The notes: generated by a model from the letters alone, not told the origin. Counted from the stretch's first letter, positions 9,395 through 18,335 are shown. The stretch is DNA of 64,000 bases from CAWATZ01 sp963784995 (GCA_963784995.1 CAWATZ010000007.1:1-64000), one strand, 5' to 3'. Made by a program: numbers and translations.

Positions 9395-10059
9395 GGTTGC
9401 CTTTCTGTTACAGCTCGAGCCCAGTGAACCAGTCAGCAACGGCGAAACCAGACAGCCCCAGGAACAGCGGCCTTCCAAAGTTTAGGGCGGCAGTCAACCG
9501 GGCCAGGGAGGTTTGGCCTCCCCAGTCCAGCCGCGACGTCCCGGTTGTCGGCCCCTGAGGAGCCTGGCCAGACGAAGCAATGAAAAAGCCGAGTCCGAGC
9601 CGGATCACCGCTTCCAGACCCGTCCGCTGGGGCGGGGGGCGGAGCGACAATGCAATTCGGGTTCGGCAGAGGGTAGAATGTCGGCTCTCGTCTCTGGCAG
9701 GATGCCTGAGAGCGTCCTGCTTTCGGGATCGTCCCGAAAATCCGCTTGTACTGGTTCTCCCTTCTTTTCCCAACATGCCGGCCCATTGTAAAGATCCAAT
9801 CCAGCGCCCGCAAGATTTATTCTTGAAATCTTGGCGTTGACTTCTCAAAAAGAAAGAATCGCCTCCGGCGAGCGGGGCGGCGTCAGCCGGGACTCTTTAC
9901 CGGCGGGCTGACGCCGCCCCGCTCGCCAAAAGAGGCCCCAGTCGCAAAGAAGTTGGGTTTTTCTAGCGCAGGGAGTACAATTACAGGGTAAACTGCATGC
10001 AAAGCCACCCATGGCGAACCGTTCCCCGACGGTGAATGGGAGGAAGACGAGGCGTGAGC
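9395..10059. other. Intergenic region between divergent genes, with one inverted repeat
   Basis: No convincing gene is seen in these 665 bases; open frames on either strand look like high-GC background. The region must hold promoters for the sigma-70 gene (leftward) and the diguanylate cyclase (rightward). It contains an inverted repeat at 9867-9927 with arms of about 24 bases (GGCGAGCGGGGCGGCGTCAG and its complement). Confidence 0.6.
9867..9927. repeat. Inverted repeat upstream of the diguanylate cyclase gene
   Basis: Arms of about 24 bases, GGCGAGCGGGGCGGCGTCAG and its reverse complement, are separated by a short centre. No second copy was noticed in the window. Confidence 0.75.
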
Positions 10060-11079
10060 ATGGAAAAATGTTCCCTGCTGCTGGTGGATGACGAACCCGC
10101 CATCCTGCCGAGTCTTGCGGCTTTGCTCGCCCCCGAGTTCCAGGTCCACGTGGCCAGTTCGGCCGACGCGGCCCAGGCCCTTCTGGAGAAGCATCGGATC
10201 GACCTGATCTTGACCGATCAGCGGATGCCCCGGCGCTCGGGCATCGAACTGCTGGAATGGGTCAAGCAGCATTCGCCCCAGACGGTCCGGCTGCTGATGA
10301 CCGGCTACGGCGAGCTGGACGACGCGGTGGAAGCCATTAACCGCGGTCAGGTCTACTATTTCCTGCTCAAACCCTGGCGGACCGAGGAACTGCTGGCGAT
10401 CCTGCGCAACGCGGCCGAGAAGGTCCGGCTGGAACGCAAGCACGACAAGCTGCTGGCGGAGCTGGAGGCGCGGGTCCAGCAGCGGACGCGGGAACTGGAA
10501 GAGGCCAACCAGCTGCTCCAGCAGCGGACGCGCGAGCTGGAACGGCTGGTGCTGATCGATCCGCTCACCAGCCTGTTCAACCGCCGAGCGATGGATAGCC
10601 TGGCCGCGGCCGAGCTGAAACGGCACGCTCGCTATCACAACCCGATGTCGCTGGGAATTGTCGACGTCGATAAGTTCAAGGACATCAACACCCGGTATCA
10701 CCTGACCGGCGGCGACGAGGCCCTGAAGGGACTGGCCAAGGTCCTCACCACGACCTTGCGCGAAGTCGATTCCGTGGGGCGCGTGGGCGGTGAGGAGTTC
10801 CTGATCATTGCCCGGGAGACCGATGAGGCCGGGGCCCACAGCCTGGCCGAGCGTATCCGGGCGACGGTCGAGGGGACGCCGATCGAGTTTCGCGGCCAGA
10901 CCATCCGCATGACCGTCAGCCTGGGTTTTGCCGTGGCCGAGAGCGCCGCTCCGACCGACTACGCCGGCATGTATGCCACCGCCGCCGAGGCGCTGACGGC
11001 CGCCAAGCAGGCGGGCCGGAACCGCTACGAAATCCGCTGCTTGCAGTCCTCGCTGGAGGCCCCTTCCGCCAGCACCTGA
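10060..11079 (+). CDS. Response regulator with GGDEF output (diguanylate cyclase)
   Basis: The 339-residue product has a receiver domain (residues 5-120) with acidic pocket DDE at 10-12 and phospho-acceptor Asp53 (LILTDQRMP). A coiled-coil linker (about 125-165, heptad-like QQRTRELEEANQLLQQRTREL) leads to a GGDEF domain. The active site reads GGEEF at 243-247, and the product-inhibition site RxxD is present nine residues before it as REVD. It should make cyclic di-GMP upon phosphorylation. The start is ATG 10060, or GTG 10054 two codons earlier; GGAGGAAG lies upstream. The 3' end overlaps hpnG tail-to-tail by 55 bp. Confidence 0.92.
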   Translation: MEKCSLLLVDDEPAILPSLAALLAPEFQVHVASSADAAQALLEKHRIDLILTDQRMPRRSGIELLEWVKQHSPQTVRLLMTGYGELDDAVEAINRGQVYYFLLKPWRTEELLAILRNAAEKVRLERKHDKLLAELEARVQQRTRELEEANQLLQQRTRELERLVLIDPLTSLFNRRAMDSLAAAELKRHARYHNPMSLGIVDVDKFKDINTRYHLTGGDEALKGLAKVLTTTLREVDSVGRVGGEEFLIIARETDEAGAHSLAERIRATVEGTPIEFRGQTIRMTVSLGFAVAESAAPTDYAGMYATAAEALTAAKQAGRNRYEIRCLQSSLEAPSAST

Positions 11080-11783
11080 TGGACCAGGGCCTCCGCCAGG
11101 TGCCTGGCGGCCAAGCGGGTGTCCCGCGCCAGCCGCCACAGCTGGGCGATCAGCCCCGGCTGCCGCAGCACCGCTCCCAGGAGCCGGACCGGCGACACTT
11201 CCCCCTGCTTCAGCACCTCGACCAACCCTGGCGACAGCGAAGCGCTGAAATCATCCGAGATGGTGCGCAGACAGGTGAAGGGAACGCCGGCTTGCAGGCA
11301 GAGCCGGGCCGCCGCCGCCGATTCCATGTCCACCGCCAGGGACTGGAACCGTTCCGCGAGTTGGCGTTTCCGCTCCGGACAGCCGACCAGTTCCGCGACG
11401 GTCAGGATTCGGCCCGCCGGCAGGGTTGGCCGCAACGCGGATCTGGCTCTTGCGGGCCAAAGACTTCGCGCCGCTGCTCGATCAACGACTTCCTCGGCCA
11501 GGACCAGGTCGCCGACGCGCAGCCCGGGAGCAAGGGCCCCGGAGAAGCCGGCGAGGATGACGCGCTCGGGCCGAGAAGGTTGAGCCAGCAGCCAGCGCAG
11601 AGCGCGAGACATCGCCTCGGCGCCCAGGCCCGTTTGCACGACCAGGAGGGGGTGTCCGCCGAGCCGGGCCAGCCAGGCGGGACAGGGGAAACCGCGGAGC
11701 CGGCGGCGGGAACGGAGGTGCCGCCAGAGGAACAGGGCCTCGCGAGCCAGGGCGAAGAGGAGGCAAGGAGCGGTGGTTTTCAT
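11025..11783 (-). CDS. hpnG: Hopanoid-associated nucleoside phosphorylase-like protein HpnG
   Basis: The 252-residue product has the purine/methylthioadenosine phosphorylase fold signals: VILAGFSGALAPGLRVGDLVLAEEVVD and the substrate region AVDMESAAAARLCLQAGVPFTCLRTISDDF. HpnG is thought to cleave adenine from adenosylhopane to give ribosylhopane. Gene order shc-hpnH-hpnG on the same strand supports that role. The start chosen is ATG 11783 (MKTTAPCLLFAL); this ATG lies at the edge of the long inverted repeat at 11781-11953. The 3' end overlaps the convergent diguanylate cyclase gene. Confidence 0.85.
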   Translation of the reverse strand: MKTTAPCLLFALAREALFLWRHLRSRRRLRGFPCPAWLARLGGHPLLVVQTGLGAEAMSRALRWLLAQPSRPERVILAGFSGALAPGLRVGDLVLAEEVVDRAAARSLWPARARSALRPTLPAGRILTVAELVGCPERKRQLAERFQSLAVDMESAAAARLCLQAGVPFTCLRTISDDFSASLSPGLVEVLKQGEVSPVRLLGAVLRQPGLIAQLWRLARDTRLAARHLAEALVHQVLAEGASSEDCKQRIS

Positions 11784-11953
11784 ATTTTGGAGTGCGGCAG
11801 TAGCTTTGCTCTGCCGCTTTTGTTTCTTCTGTTTTTCTTTTTTGCCCAACCAAGAAACCTCCGCACGCCCCCAGAGAGACACGGCAAAAACAAAAGTCCA
11901 AACAGGAGAAACAAAAGCGGCAGAGCAAAGCTACTGCCGCACTCCATAAAATG
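11781..11953. repeat. Long inverted repeat, family S170 (copy 1 of 2)
   Basis: Arms read inward from GGAGTGCGGCAGTAGCTTTG through GCTCTGCCGCTTTTGTTT, around an A/T-rich centre. Each arm carries its own GCGGCAG/CTGCCGC hairpin. The same arms occur at 32965-33134. Here the left end covers the ATG of hpnG, so the repeat forms the leader of that gene. Confidence 0.88.
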
Positions 11954-11982
11954 TCTCTCCCCCAGCGAGGAGAGAAAATGGC

Positions 11983-13002
11983 TTACGACAGTTGCCACAT
12001 CAGCATCTTGAAGCTATCGCCCAGCCGGGAATTGACTCCCAGGGCGGCCGACGGCTCGTAGCCGCAATGCACCATGCAGTGCTCGCAGCGCGGGTCCTTG
12101 CCGTGGCCGTAGCTGTCCCAGTCGGTGTTGTCCATCAGGTCCTGGAAGGTGGCATGGTGCTCGTCGGTGATCAGGTAGCACGGCCCCTTCCAGCCCTTGG
12201 TGTTGCGCGTCGGGTTGCCCCAGGCGGTGCAGCTCAGCTCGCGTTTGCCGGCCAGGAACTCCAGGTAGATCGGCGACGACATCATCTTGTACTTCTTCAG
12301 GAGTTTCTCGGCCTCCTGGAACTTGGCCCGGATGTCGTCGCGGGTCATGAAGATCTCGGCCGCCCCGGTGGGGTTGGTCTGCTGGACCGCGACGTAGCCG
12401 TAGGCCGGCGACAGCATGAAGCCGTCCACCCGCAATTTAGTCAGGTAGGCGAAGAGCTGATCGATCTCGTCGAGGTCGGTTTCCTTGTAGATGGTGGTGT
12501 TGGTGCAGACCAGGAAGCCGGCCTTCTTGGCGGCCACGATGCCCTCGACGGCGGCGCGGAAGACGCCGTCGCGCTCCACGGCCAGGTCGTGGGTTGCTTC
12601 CAGACCGTCGAGGTGGACGTTGAAGAAGAACCGGCTGGTGGGCCGGAACTCGTGCAGCCGTTTCTTGATGAACATGCCGTTGGTGCAGAGGTAAATGTGC
12701 TTGCGGCGCTTGAGGATGCCGTGGACCAGTTCGCCGATCTCGGGGTAGATCAACGGCTCGCCGCCGCAGATGCTGACGATGGGAGCGCCGGCCTCATCGA
12801 CCGACTCCAGGCACTCCTCGACGGTCAGCTTCTCCTTGATGGTTTCGGAGTACTCGCGGATCCGGCCGCAGCCGGTGCAGGTGAGGTTGCAGGCGTGCAG
12901 CGGCTCCAGCATCAGCACCAGCGGAAAGCGGCGTGTGCCGGAGAGCTTTTTCCGGGCCATGTAGCCGACCATGTCGGTCGTCAGACTGAGGGGAAAACGC
13001 AT
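11983..13002 (-). CDS. hpnH: Hopanoid biosynthesis radical SAM protein HpnH
   Basis: The 339-residue product has the radical SAM cluster motif CxxxCxxC as CNLTCTGC (Cys38, Cys42, Cys45), the GGEP motif (ICGGEPLIYPEI), and the C-terminal HpnH domain with DPRCEHCMVHCGYEPSA. HpnH joins a 5'-deoxyadenosyl group to diploptene to make adenosylhopane, the first step of extended hopanoid side-chain synthesis. It lies between shc upstream and hpnG downstream on the minus strand. Length and motifs are normal. Confidence 0.95.
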   Translation of the reverse strand: MRFPLSLTTDMVGYMARKKLSGTRRFPLVLMLEPLHACNLTCTGCGRIREYSETIKEKLTVEECLESVDEAGAPIVSICGGEPLIYPEIGELVHGILKRRKHIYLCTNGMFIKKRLHEFRPTSRFFFNVHLDGLEATHDLAVERDGVFRAAVEGIVAAKKAGFLVCTNTTIYKETDLDEIDQLFAYLTKLRVDGFMLSPAYGYVAVQQTNPTGAAEIFMTRDDIRAKFQEAEKLLKKYKMMSSPIYLEFLAGKRELSCTAWGNPTRNTKGWKGPCYLITDEHHATFQDLMDNTDWDSYGHGKDPRCEHCMVHCGYEPSAALGVNSRLGDSFKMLMWQLS

Positions 13003-13038
13003 AGGGTCTCCAGTTTAGAGCAGCAACTGTCTCGATCT

Positions 13039-13168
13039 TCGACCCCTGCCGGCTTGCCCGGCAGGTGAAGGAGGTCATTGGCTAGAAGAGAAGTCGCAAG
13101 AATGTTTTTCTTTCCGTTTTTCCTAGCCAGCGACCTCCTTCACCTGCCGGGCAAGCCGGCAGGGGTCG
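13039..13168. repeat. Long inverted repeat, family P130 (copy 2 of 4)
   Basis: Arms carry the CCTGCCGG/CCGGCAGG hairpin and GTGAAGGAGGTC, as in the copy at 2825-2953. The inner half-sites GGCTAG/CTAGCC flank an A/T-rich centre. It separates shc from hpnH. Confidence 0.88.
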
Positions 13169-13205
13169 AACTCCCTCTCCATTGCCGTTGCGTAAGGCAT
13201 TGAAC

Positions 13206-15208
13206 TCACGACTGCCGGACTGTTTCTGAAGTTTCGTAGCCTCGGAAGTTTGGACTGCTGTCATCCTCCCGCAAAGCCCGTGCCAGGGCCAGCAGCGGGA
13301 AATAGAGCCGGTACAGGTGATACTTCAGGTAGAACACCTTGGGAAAGCCCGTGCCGGTGAACAGGCTCCTCGTTCCAGTTGCCGTCAGGCCGCTGCGTCT
13401 GGATCAGGTAGTCGAGACCGGCCCGGACGGCGTCGCTGCCGCCCTCGCCTGCCGACAGCAGGGCCAGCAACGCCCAGGCGGTCTGCGAAGCGGTCGGTTC
13501 GCCCTTGCCGGCCCAGGCGGGATCGTCGTAGCTGCGGCAGCTCTCGCCCCAGGCGCCGTTCGGACTGCTGCACCTGCTTGATCCAGTCCACCGCCCGGCG
13601 GACCATTGGATCCTGCACGTTGAAGCCGATCGCTTGCAGTCCCTGCAGCACCTGCCAGGTGCCATAGACGTAATTGACGCCCCAGCGGCCCGGCCAGCAG
13701 CCGTTGCTCTCCTGAGTGCGGCGCAGGAAGGCGATGGCTTTCCGGGCTTGCGGGTTTTCCTGACCGTAGCCGTACAGCGCCAGCGCCTCCAGCACCCGGG
13801 CGGTGATGTCCGGGCAGCTGGGATCGAGCATGGCATTGTGGTCCGCAAACGGGACCCTGGTCAGCACCTCGCGGTTGATGTCGCGGTCAAAGGCGGCCCA
13901 GCCACCGTCGCTGTTCTGCATCGCCAGCAGCCAGCGCAGACCGCGCTCCACTGCCGGCCGGCACTCGGCGTCCGTTGCCCGCCCGGCCCGGGCAATGGCC
14001 ATCAGCACCATGGCCGTGTCGTCCACGTCCGGATAGAAGGCGTTGCGATACTCGAAGAACCAGCCGCCAGGCTCCAGCCTGGGGTTGGTGACGCTCCAGT
14101 CGCCCTTTTGCCGGACCTCCTTCGCCAGCAGCCATTTCACGGCCCGATCGAAAGCGGGGTGACGCGGTCGAGGTCGGTCTGGGCCAGGTGGTTCAGGGCC
14201 AGGCCGGTGTCCCACACCGGCGAGAGGCACGGCTGCAGCCGGATAGCTCCGTCCTCCTCGATCATGAGGTCTTCCAGCTGCTTGAGGGCCCACTTCATTT
14301 CGGGATGGTCGGCAGACACGCCCAGGCAGCGCAGGGCAATTACCGTATAGATCATCGGCGGAAAGATGGCACCGAGGCCGTCGCTGTCCTGGAAGCGTTC
14401 GCGCATCCAGGCGGCGGCCTTGCGGAGGGCCAGTACGCCGGACCCAGCCCAGGCCCCAGCGCTCGAAGCGTTTCAGGGTCAGATCGAGGACCAGGAAGAA
14501 GTTCGACCACGACACCCAGGGCTTCTTGAATTCGCCGGGCCGTTCGTGCCGGTCCGGCGGGGTCAGGAACAGCTCGGCGATGCCCTTCTCGGTCGGCAGC
14601 CGGCGCACGGGACGATAGGCCGAGAAGATGGTGAGCGGCACCACGATGGTGCGCGTCCAGCTCGACATGGCGTAGAGGTTGAAGTAGAACCAGGTGGGCA
14701 GCAGGGTCATCTCCGGGGGCACGGTCGGACAGGCGGAATAGGGAAGCTGACCCAGCAGGGCCAGGTAGAAGCGCGTGAAGCTGTTGCAGCGAATGGCACC
14801 GCCGGCTGCCCGGATCGCTTCGCGAGCCTTCTTCATGTAGGGAGCGTCGGGGTCATGGCCTGTCAGCTTGAGGGCGAAGTAGGCCTTGACCGAAACGCTC
14901 ACCTCCAGCGGTCCACCCGGGTGATTGCTCCATCCGCCGTCCGCTTGCTGCTGCCGGAGTACGTACTCGGCGATCTTGCGTGACGTTTCCTCTTCTTCCC
15001 GGCCCAGCCAGCCCAGGAGCAGGAGATACTCCGACTCCAGGATGGTGTCGCCCTGCAGTTCGCCGACCCAGTGGCCATCCGGTTTCTGCTGGGCCAGCAA
15101 ACACTGGCGGGCCCGCTCCAGCGCCCGCCGTAACGGAGAGGAAGCGCTGTCAGGACGGGAAGTCCTGAGACCTTGGGGCATTCCGGTGGTGTGTTGCGCA
15201 CTCTTCAC
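13206..15208 (-). CDS. shc: Squalene-hopene cyclase (four apparent frameshifts)
   Basis: Reading across three frames gives a full-length cyclase of about 667 residues that converts squalene to hopene at the membrane. The catalytic DxDD motif is seen as DVDDTA (plus-strand about 14020-14040). Several QW motifs are present: QQADGGW, QNSDGGW, QESNGCW and QRPDGNW. Frame breaks lie at about 14435 (one extra base after LGWVRRTG), 14160 (one missing base before HPAFDRAVKWLL), 13567 (one extra T before PNGAWGES) and 13360 (one extra base after GNWNEE). After the last break the protein ends PKVFYLKYHLYRLYFPLLAL and stops at 13206. GTG 15208 has AAAGGA upstream. Clean resumption at each break suggests sequence error. 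Confidence 0.85.
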
Positions 15209-15356
15209 AGAGGCTTCCTTTCCGAGAAGAAACGATCCTGTCCGGGCGCAGTCCGCCCGGAACGTGGATAATCTAATGGAAGGCGCAGAGATCCGGCAAG
15301 ATGAAACGGAGCTGGGGCACGCAACCTGGCCACCCCGGCAGCAGCCGGCTCCGAGA

Positions 15357-15491
15357 CGCCCCGCCATGAATGGCGGGACTACACGCCAGCGAAAAGCCCG
15401 CTGAAGCGGGCTGGGAACCCGGGGCCGCTCCTGCAGACCGATTTATCGGGCTTTCTGCTGGCGTGTAGCCCCGCCATTCATGGCGGGGCGG
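15357..15491. repeat. REP-like inverted pair, class D (GTAG heads inward)
   Basis: Two hairpin units with stem CCCGCCAT/ATGGCGGG face each other, each preceded by GTAG on its inner side (within 15357-15385 and 15474-15491). CACGCCAGC/GCTGGCGTG extends the pairing further inward, and an unrelated centre follows. It lies upstream of shc. Confidence 0.75.
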
Positions 15492-15522
15492 CCCACCCCC
15501 AAGAGGAGAAGGGAGGGGCCGG

Positions 15523-15762
15523 TCACACCGACTTCAGCAACCCTTCGACGTCGGCCGGCTGGATCTTGCTGGCGGGCTTGTCCAGCTGGACGCTGAGCCA
15601 GCTCATGACGGCCGGGGTGTAGGGAAACTTGCTCTTGCCGATGATTTCTTTCATCCGGGCCGCACGGCGCTCCCGTTCCGCCATTTTCTTCAGGCCATTG
15701 ACCCGACGCGAGAGCCGCTGGTCAAACTGGCGCTGTTCCCGACGAATTCGACGAGCCCCCAT
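15523..15762 (-). CDS. Small basic protein, 79 residues, unknown
   Basis: The start is ATG 15762 with AGGGGAG nine bases upstream; an upstream TTG would sit too close to that site. The N-terminal half is rich in Arg/Lys (GARRIRREQRQFDQRLSRRV), and the C-terminal half contains MSWLSVQLDKPASKIQPADVE. It has no signal peptide or membrane segment. It could be a nucleic-acid-binding small protein, but no family is recognised. Confidence 0.6.
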   Translation of the reverse strand: MGARRIRREQRQFDQRLSRRVNGLKKMAERERRAARMKEIIGKSKFPYTPAVMSWLSVQLDKPASKIQPADVEGLLKSV

Positions 15763-16022
15763 TGTCAATCACTCCCCTGGGTCGACAAACTAGCAAAAAG
15801 ATAACCATAGCAGCCGGCCCGGCCACCGGGAAGGGGGGAAAATGCGCTCGCGGCGAGCAACGGCCCCGGCCCTGGCTGCCGGGGTATCTGGGGCAAACTG
15901 GGGTTGCAACCCCTCCGGCAATCTGGTCAAATGCCGGGGTCTGGTAGGGCTTGACAAACCTGGCCGGATGCCTCGGCAACTGGTCGAGGCGGCGATCAAT
16001 CAATCGTCCAGGAGGGGCCGAA

Positions 16023-16265
16023 ATGTCTCGAATGGGTACGTCGCAGACCGGTCAGACCGGTCTGCAGGGTTCCAGCAGCACCGTTCCGCAGAGCAACCAG
16101 AGCATCAACAATCCGAGCTTCCGCTCCCGTGTGGCCATGCGTGCCTACGAGAAGTGGCAGAAGCGCAACGGCCAGAACGGCAGCGCCTTGCAGGATTGGA
16201 TCGACGCCGAGCGGGAATTGCTGGCCGAGCAGGCCCGGCAGGGCAACAGCGGTTCCATTCGCTGA
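16023..16265 (+). CDS. Small protein with DUF2934-like region
   Basis: The 80-residue product has a Ser/Gln/Asn-rich N-terminus (residues 1-30) and a C-terminal region RAYEKWQKRNGQNG followed by WIDAERELLAE, resembling the DUF2934 helix pair found in many small bacterial proteins. The function is unknown. A strong ribosome site AGGAGG lies seven bases before ATG 16023, which settles the start. A terminator follows directly. Confidence 0.75.
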   Translation: MSRMGTSQTGQTGLQGSSSTVPQSNQSINNPSFRSRVAMRAYEKWQKRNGQNGSALQDWIDAERELLAEQARQGNSGSIR

Positions 16266-16291
16266 GTCCGGACCGGCCGCGAATCTGACAG

Positions 16292-16320
16292 GCCCCCATC
16301 AAAGGGGATGGGGGCTTTGT
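16292..16320 (+). terminator. Probable rho-independent terminator
   Basis: A nine-base stem GCCCCCATC/GATGGGGGC with a six-base loop is followed by TTTGTCT. It lies 26 bp after the stop of the small DUF2934-like gene. Confidence 0.75.
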
Positions 16321-16350
16321 CTGGTTTCCCCCTGGTCGCGGTAGCCCTTT

Positions 16351-17116
16351 ATGACGCTGTCGCTGGTCCTGCCTTCCTGTCCCGCCTCTGCGCTCACGCG
16401 CACTCGATCCCCGCTGGCGGCTGGCCGGTTTCCTGTTTGCCGCCCTGACCGCCGCCCTGCTCCAGACCCTTCCCGCCATGGCCCTGGCTCTCGCCGGTTC
16501 TTGCATCCTGGTCGCGTGGGCCCGCTTGCCCTGGTCCTGGTACGCCCCGCGTCTGGGCACGCTGGCCCTGGCCCTGGCAGTGTTTGTGCTGCCCTTGCCG
16601 CTGCTTCTCGATGGTCCCGGACCGGCCTGGCACTGGGGCTGGCTGAAGCTGACCTGGCACGGGGCTGCCGTGGGGCTGACCCTGGCGTGCAAGGCCCTGG
16701 CCATCGTCAACCTGACAGTGGTCCTGCTGGCCACGGGGCCGCTGGACGCGACCCTCAAGTCCGCCCGCAGCCTGGGCGTGCCGGGCCTGCTGGTGCAGCT
16801 GGCCCTGATGACCTACCGCTACCTGTTCCTGCTGGCCGACGAGCTGGGCCGGATGCGTGTGGCCCTGCGGGTGCGCGGCTTCCGCAATCGCCCCAACCGG
16901 CACAGTTACCGCCTGATCGGCCAGCTGGCCGGCATCCTGCTGGTGCGTGGCAGCGAGCGGGCCGAGCGCGTCAGCCAGGCGATGCGCTGCCGGGGCTTTG
17001 ACGGCAAGTTCCGCACGCTGACCGATTTCCGCACCCGTCCGGCCGACGTGCTGTTCCTGTTGCTGCTGGTCCTGGCCGGGGTGGGGCTGTGGTGGCTGGA
17101 TCGCCTGGGAAGCTGA
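16351..17116 (+). CDS. ecfT: ECF transporter transmembrane component EcfT (CbiQ family), 5' end disrupted
   Basis: From 16478 the frame gives a clear CbiQ/EcfT membrane protein with several hydrophobic helices and two Ala-Arg-Gly coupling motifs (ALRVRGF and AMRCRGF) that contact the ATPase. The same frame extends back to about 16405 as LDPRWRLAGFLFAALTAALL, typical of the family N-terminus. Upstream of that the matching residues (YDAVAGPAFLSRLCAHA) are in another frame, implying a one-base deletion near 16400. No ATG fits the family start well, so the true start is uncertain. It overlaps functionally with ecfA, 10 bp downstream. Confidence 0.8.
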
Positions 17117-17126
17117 AGGGCCTGCC

Positions 17127-17882
17127 GTGTCCGCCGATCCGGTCATCGCTGTCCGCAAGCTGTCCTGGGCCTACCCCCAGGGCCCGCTTGCCCTGGACGC
17201 TCTGACCTTTTCCCTGAATGCCGGCGAGAGCGTCGGTCTGATCGGCCCCAACGGGGCCGGCAAAACGAGCTTGTTCCTGTGCCTGGCCGGCGTGCTGCGT
17301 CCCCGGGCCGAGGAGCTGCGCGTCGCCGGGCTGGACCTGGCGGACGTCGGCCAGCGCAAACGGCTGCCGACGCAGGTGGGCATTGTCTTCCAGCACAGCG
17401 ACGACCAGCTGTTCAACGCCACCGTCTTCGACGACGTGGCCTTCGGCCCGCTCAACCTGGGGCTGCCGCCTGATGAAGTGCGACGGCGTGTGGCGGAAGC
17501 CCTGGGCCGGGTCGGTCTGCTGGGCCAGGAGCAGCGAGTGCCGTTTCACCTCTCCGGCGGCGAGAAGCGTCGCGTGGCCCTGGCCGGCGTGCTGGCCATG
17601 CGGCCGCAGGTGCTGCTGCTGGACGAGCCGTCGCTGCATCTCGACCCACGCGGCCGGCGGGAGCTGATCAAGCTGCTGGGCGAGATCGGCGGGACGCGGA
17701 TCATCGCCTCACACGATCTGGAGCTGATCCTGCAGACCTGCCAGCGGGTGCTGCTGCTCGACCACGGGCGGCTGATCGCCGACGGACCGGCCCGGTCGCT
17801 GCTGGCGGATGCGGCACTGATGGAGGAGCATGGGCTGGAGGTGCCGTACAGCCTGCGGCCGCAAGTAGGTCAGGCTTTCTAG
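17127..17882 (+). CDS. ecfA: ECF transporter ATP-binding protein EcfA (CbiO family)
   Basis: The 251-residue ABC ATPase has Walker A GPNGAGKTS, Q-loop FQHSDDQLFN, signature LSGGEKRR, Walker B VLLLDEP and switch His in ASHD. The FQHSDDQLF form is typical of cobalt/nickel or vitamin ECF transporters. It starts with GTG 17127 ten bases after ecfT. No substrate-binding S component (such as CbiM) is seen in the window, so the substrate cannot be stated. The last residues (QVGQAF) and the stop TAG are encoded by a REP element that the gene runs into. Confidence 0.92.
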   Translation: MSADPVIAVRKLSWAYPQGPLALDALTFSLNAGESVGLIGPNGAGKTSLFLCLAGVLRPRAEELRVAGLDLADVGQRKRLPTQVGIVFQHSDDQLFNATVFDDVAFGPLNLGLPPDEVRRRVAEALGRVGLLGQEQRVPFHLSGGEKRRVALAGVLAMRPQVLLLDEPSLHLDPRGRRELIKLLGEIGGTRIIASHDLELILQTCQRVLLLDHGRLIADGPARSLLADAALMEEHGLEVPYSLRPQVGQAF

Positions 17883-17923
17883 CCTGACTTTGCCGCTACG
17901 TCAGGCTGGAAAGCCTGACCTAC
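17865..17923. repeat. REP pair, class A
   Basis: Two inverted class A copies (17865-17888 plus, 17900-17923 minus), each with a GTAG head and stem GTCAGGCT/AGCCTGAC. The first has loop TTCT instead of TTCC, and that change supplies the TAG stop of ecfA. Confidence 0.9.
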
Positions 17924-17985
17924 CTTCGGGCCGGAGGAGTAGGATGGGGAAGGAGGCAGAACGCCTGACGTCGAGAGGAGAACTT

Positions 17986-18198
17986 ATGTCCGCGGAGATT
18001 TCCCTGGAGCAACGAGTGGAGACCCTCGAAGCAGCCGTCCGGGATCTCCAGCAGCGTCTGAACAGCAAGGCATCGGCCGCGAACTGGTTGGACCGAGTGA
18101 TTGGCTCCTTTCGAGACGAACCCGCTTTCGAGGAGGTCCTGGAGTACGGGCGGCAGTTCCGCCAGGCGGACCGGCCGGCTGAGGACCCGGGATCGTGA
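17986..18198 (+). CDS. Putative antitoxin of a VapBC-type pair
   Basis: The 70-residue protein starts at ATG 17986 with GAGAGGAG upstream. It has a heptad-like helix (LEQRVETLEAAVRDLQQRL) followed by a C-terminal segment FRDEPAFEEVLEYGRQFRQADRP, a layout common to antitoxins whose tail wraps around a PIN toxin. Its stop overlaps the GTG of a PIN-domain reading frame by four bases (GTGA), the usual VapBC coupling. The toxin gene is truncated, so the antitoxin may be an orphan. Confidence 0.65.
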   Translation: MSAEISLEQRVETLEAAVRDLQQRLNSKASAANWLDRVIGSFRDEPAFEEVLEYGRQFRQADRPAEDPGS

Positions 18199-18335
18199 AA
18201 TACCTCTTCGACACCGACCACATTAGCATCCTTCAGCGCCAAAGTGGCCCGGAGTTCGCGGCTCCGGCGACCCGCTGTAGCTCATTCACTTGCCGAGAAA
18301 ATCCAGGAACTGGAACGGCAGCACTCCCACCTTGA
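18195..18335 (+). pseudogene. Truncated PIN-domain toxin (VapC-like) remnant
   Basis: From GTG 18195 the translation begins VKYLFDTDHISILQRQSGPEF, the first strand and acidic active-site residue (Asp6, with Asp8) of a PIN ribonuclease. After about 22-25 codons the similarity stops and the frame ends at 18335. A PIN domain needs about 130 residues, so the gene is broken. The break point abuts the 3' end of the convergent gene at 18286, pointing to a deletion or rearrangement. Confidence 0.75.

Noticed and set aside
9408..9848. Candidate small genes in the gap between the sigma factor and the diguanylate cyclase
   Set aside because: Overlapping frames in several phases, no ribosome sites and no family-like composition.
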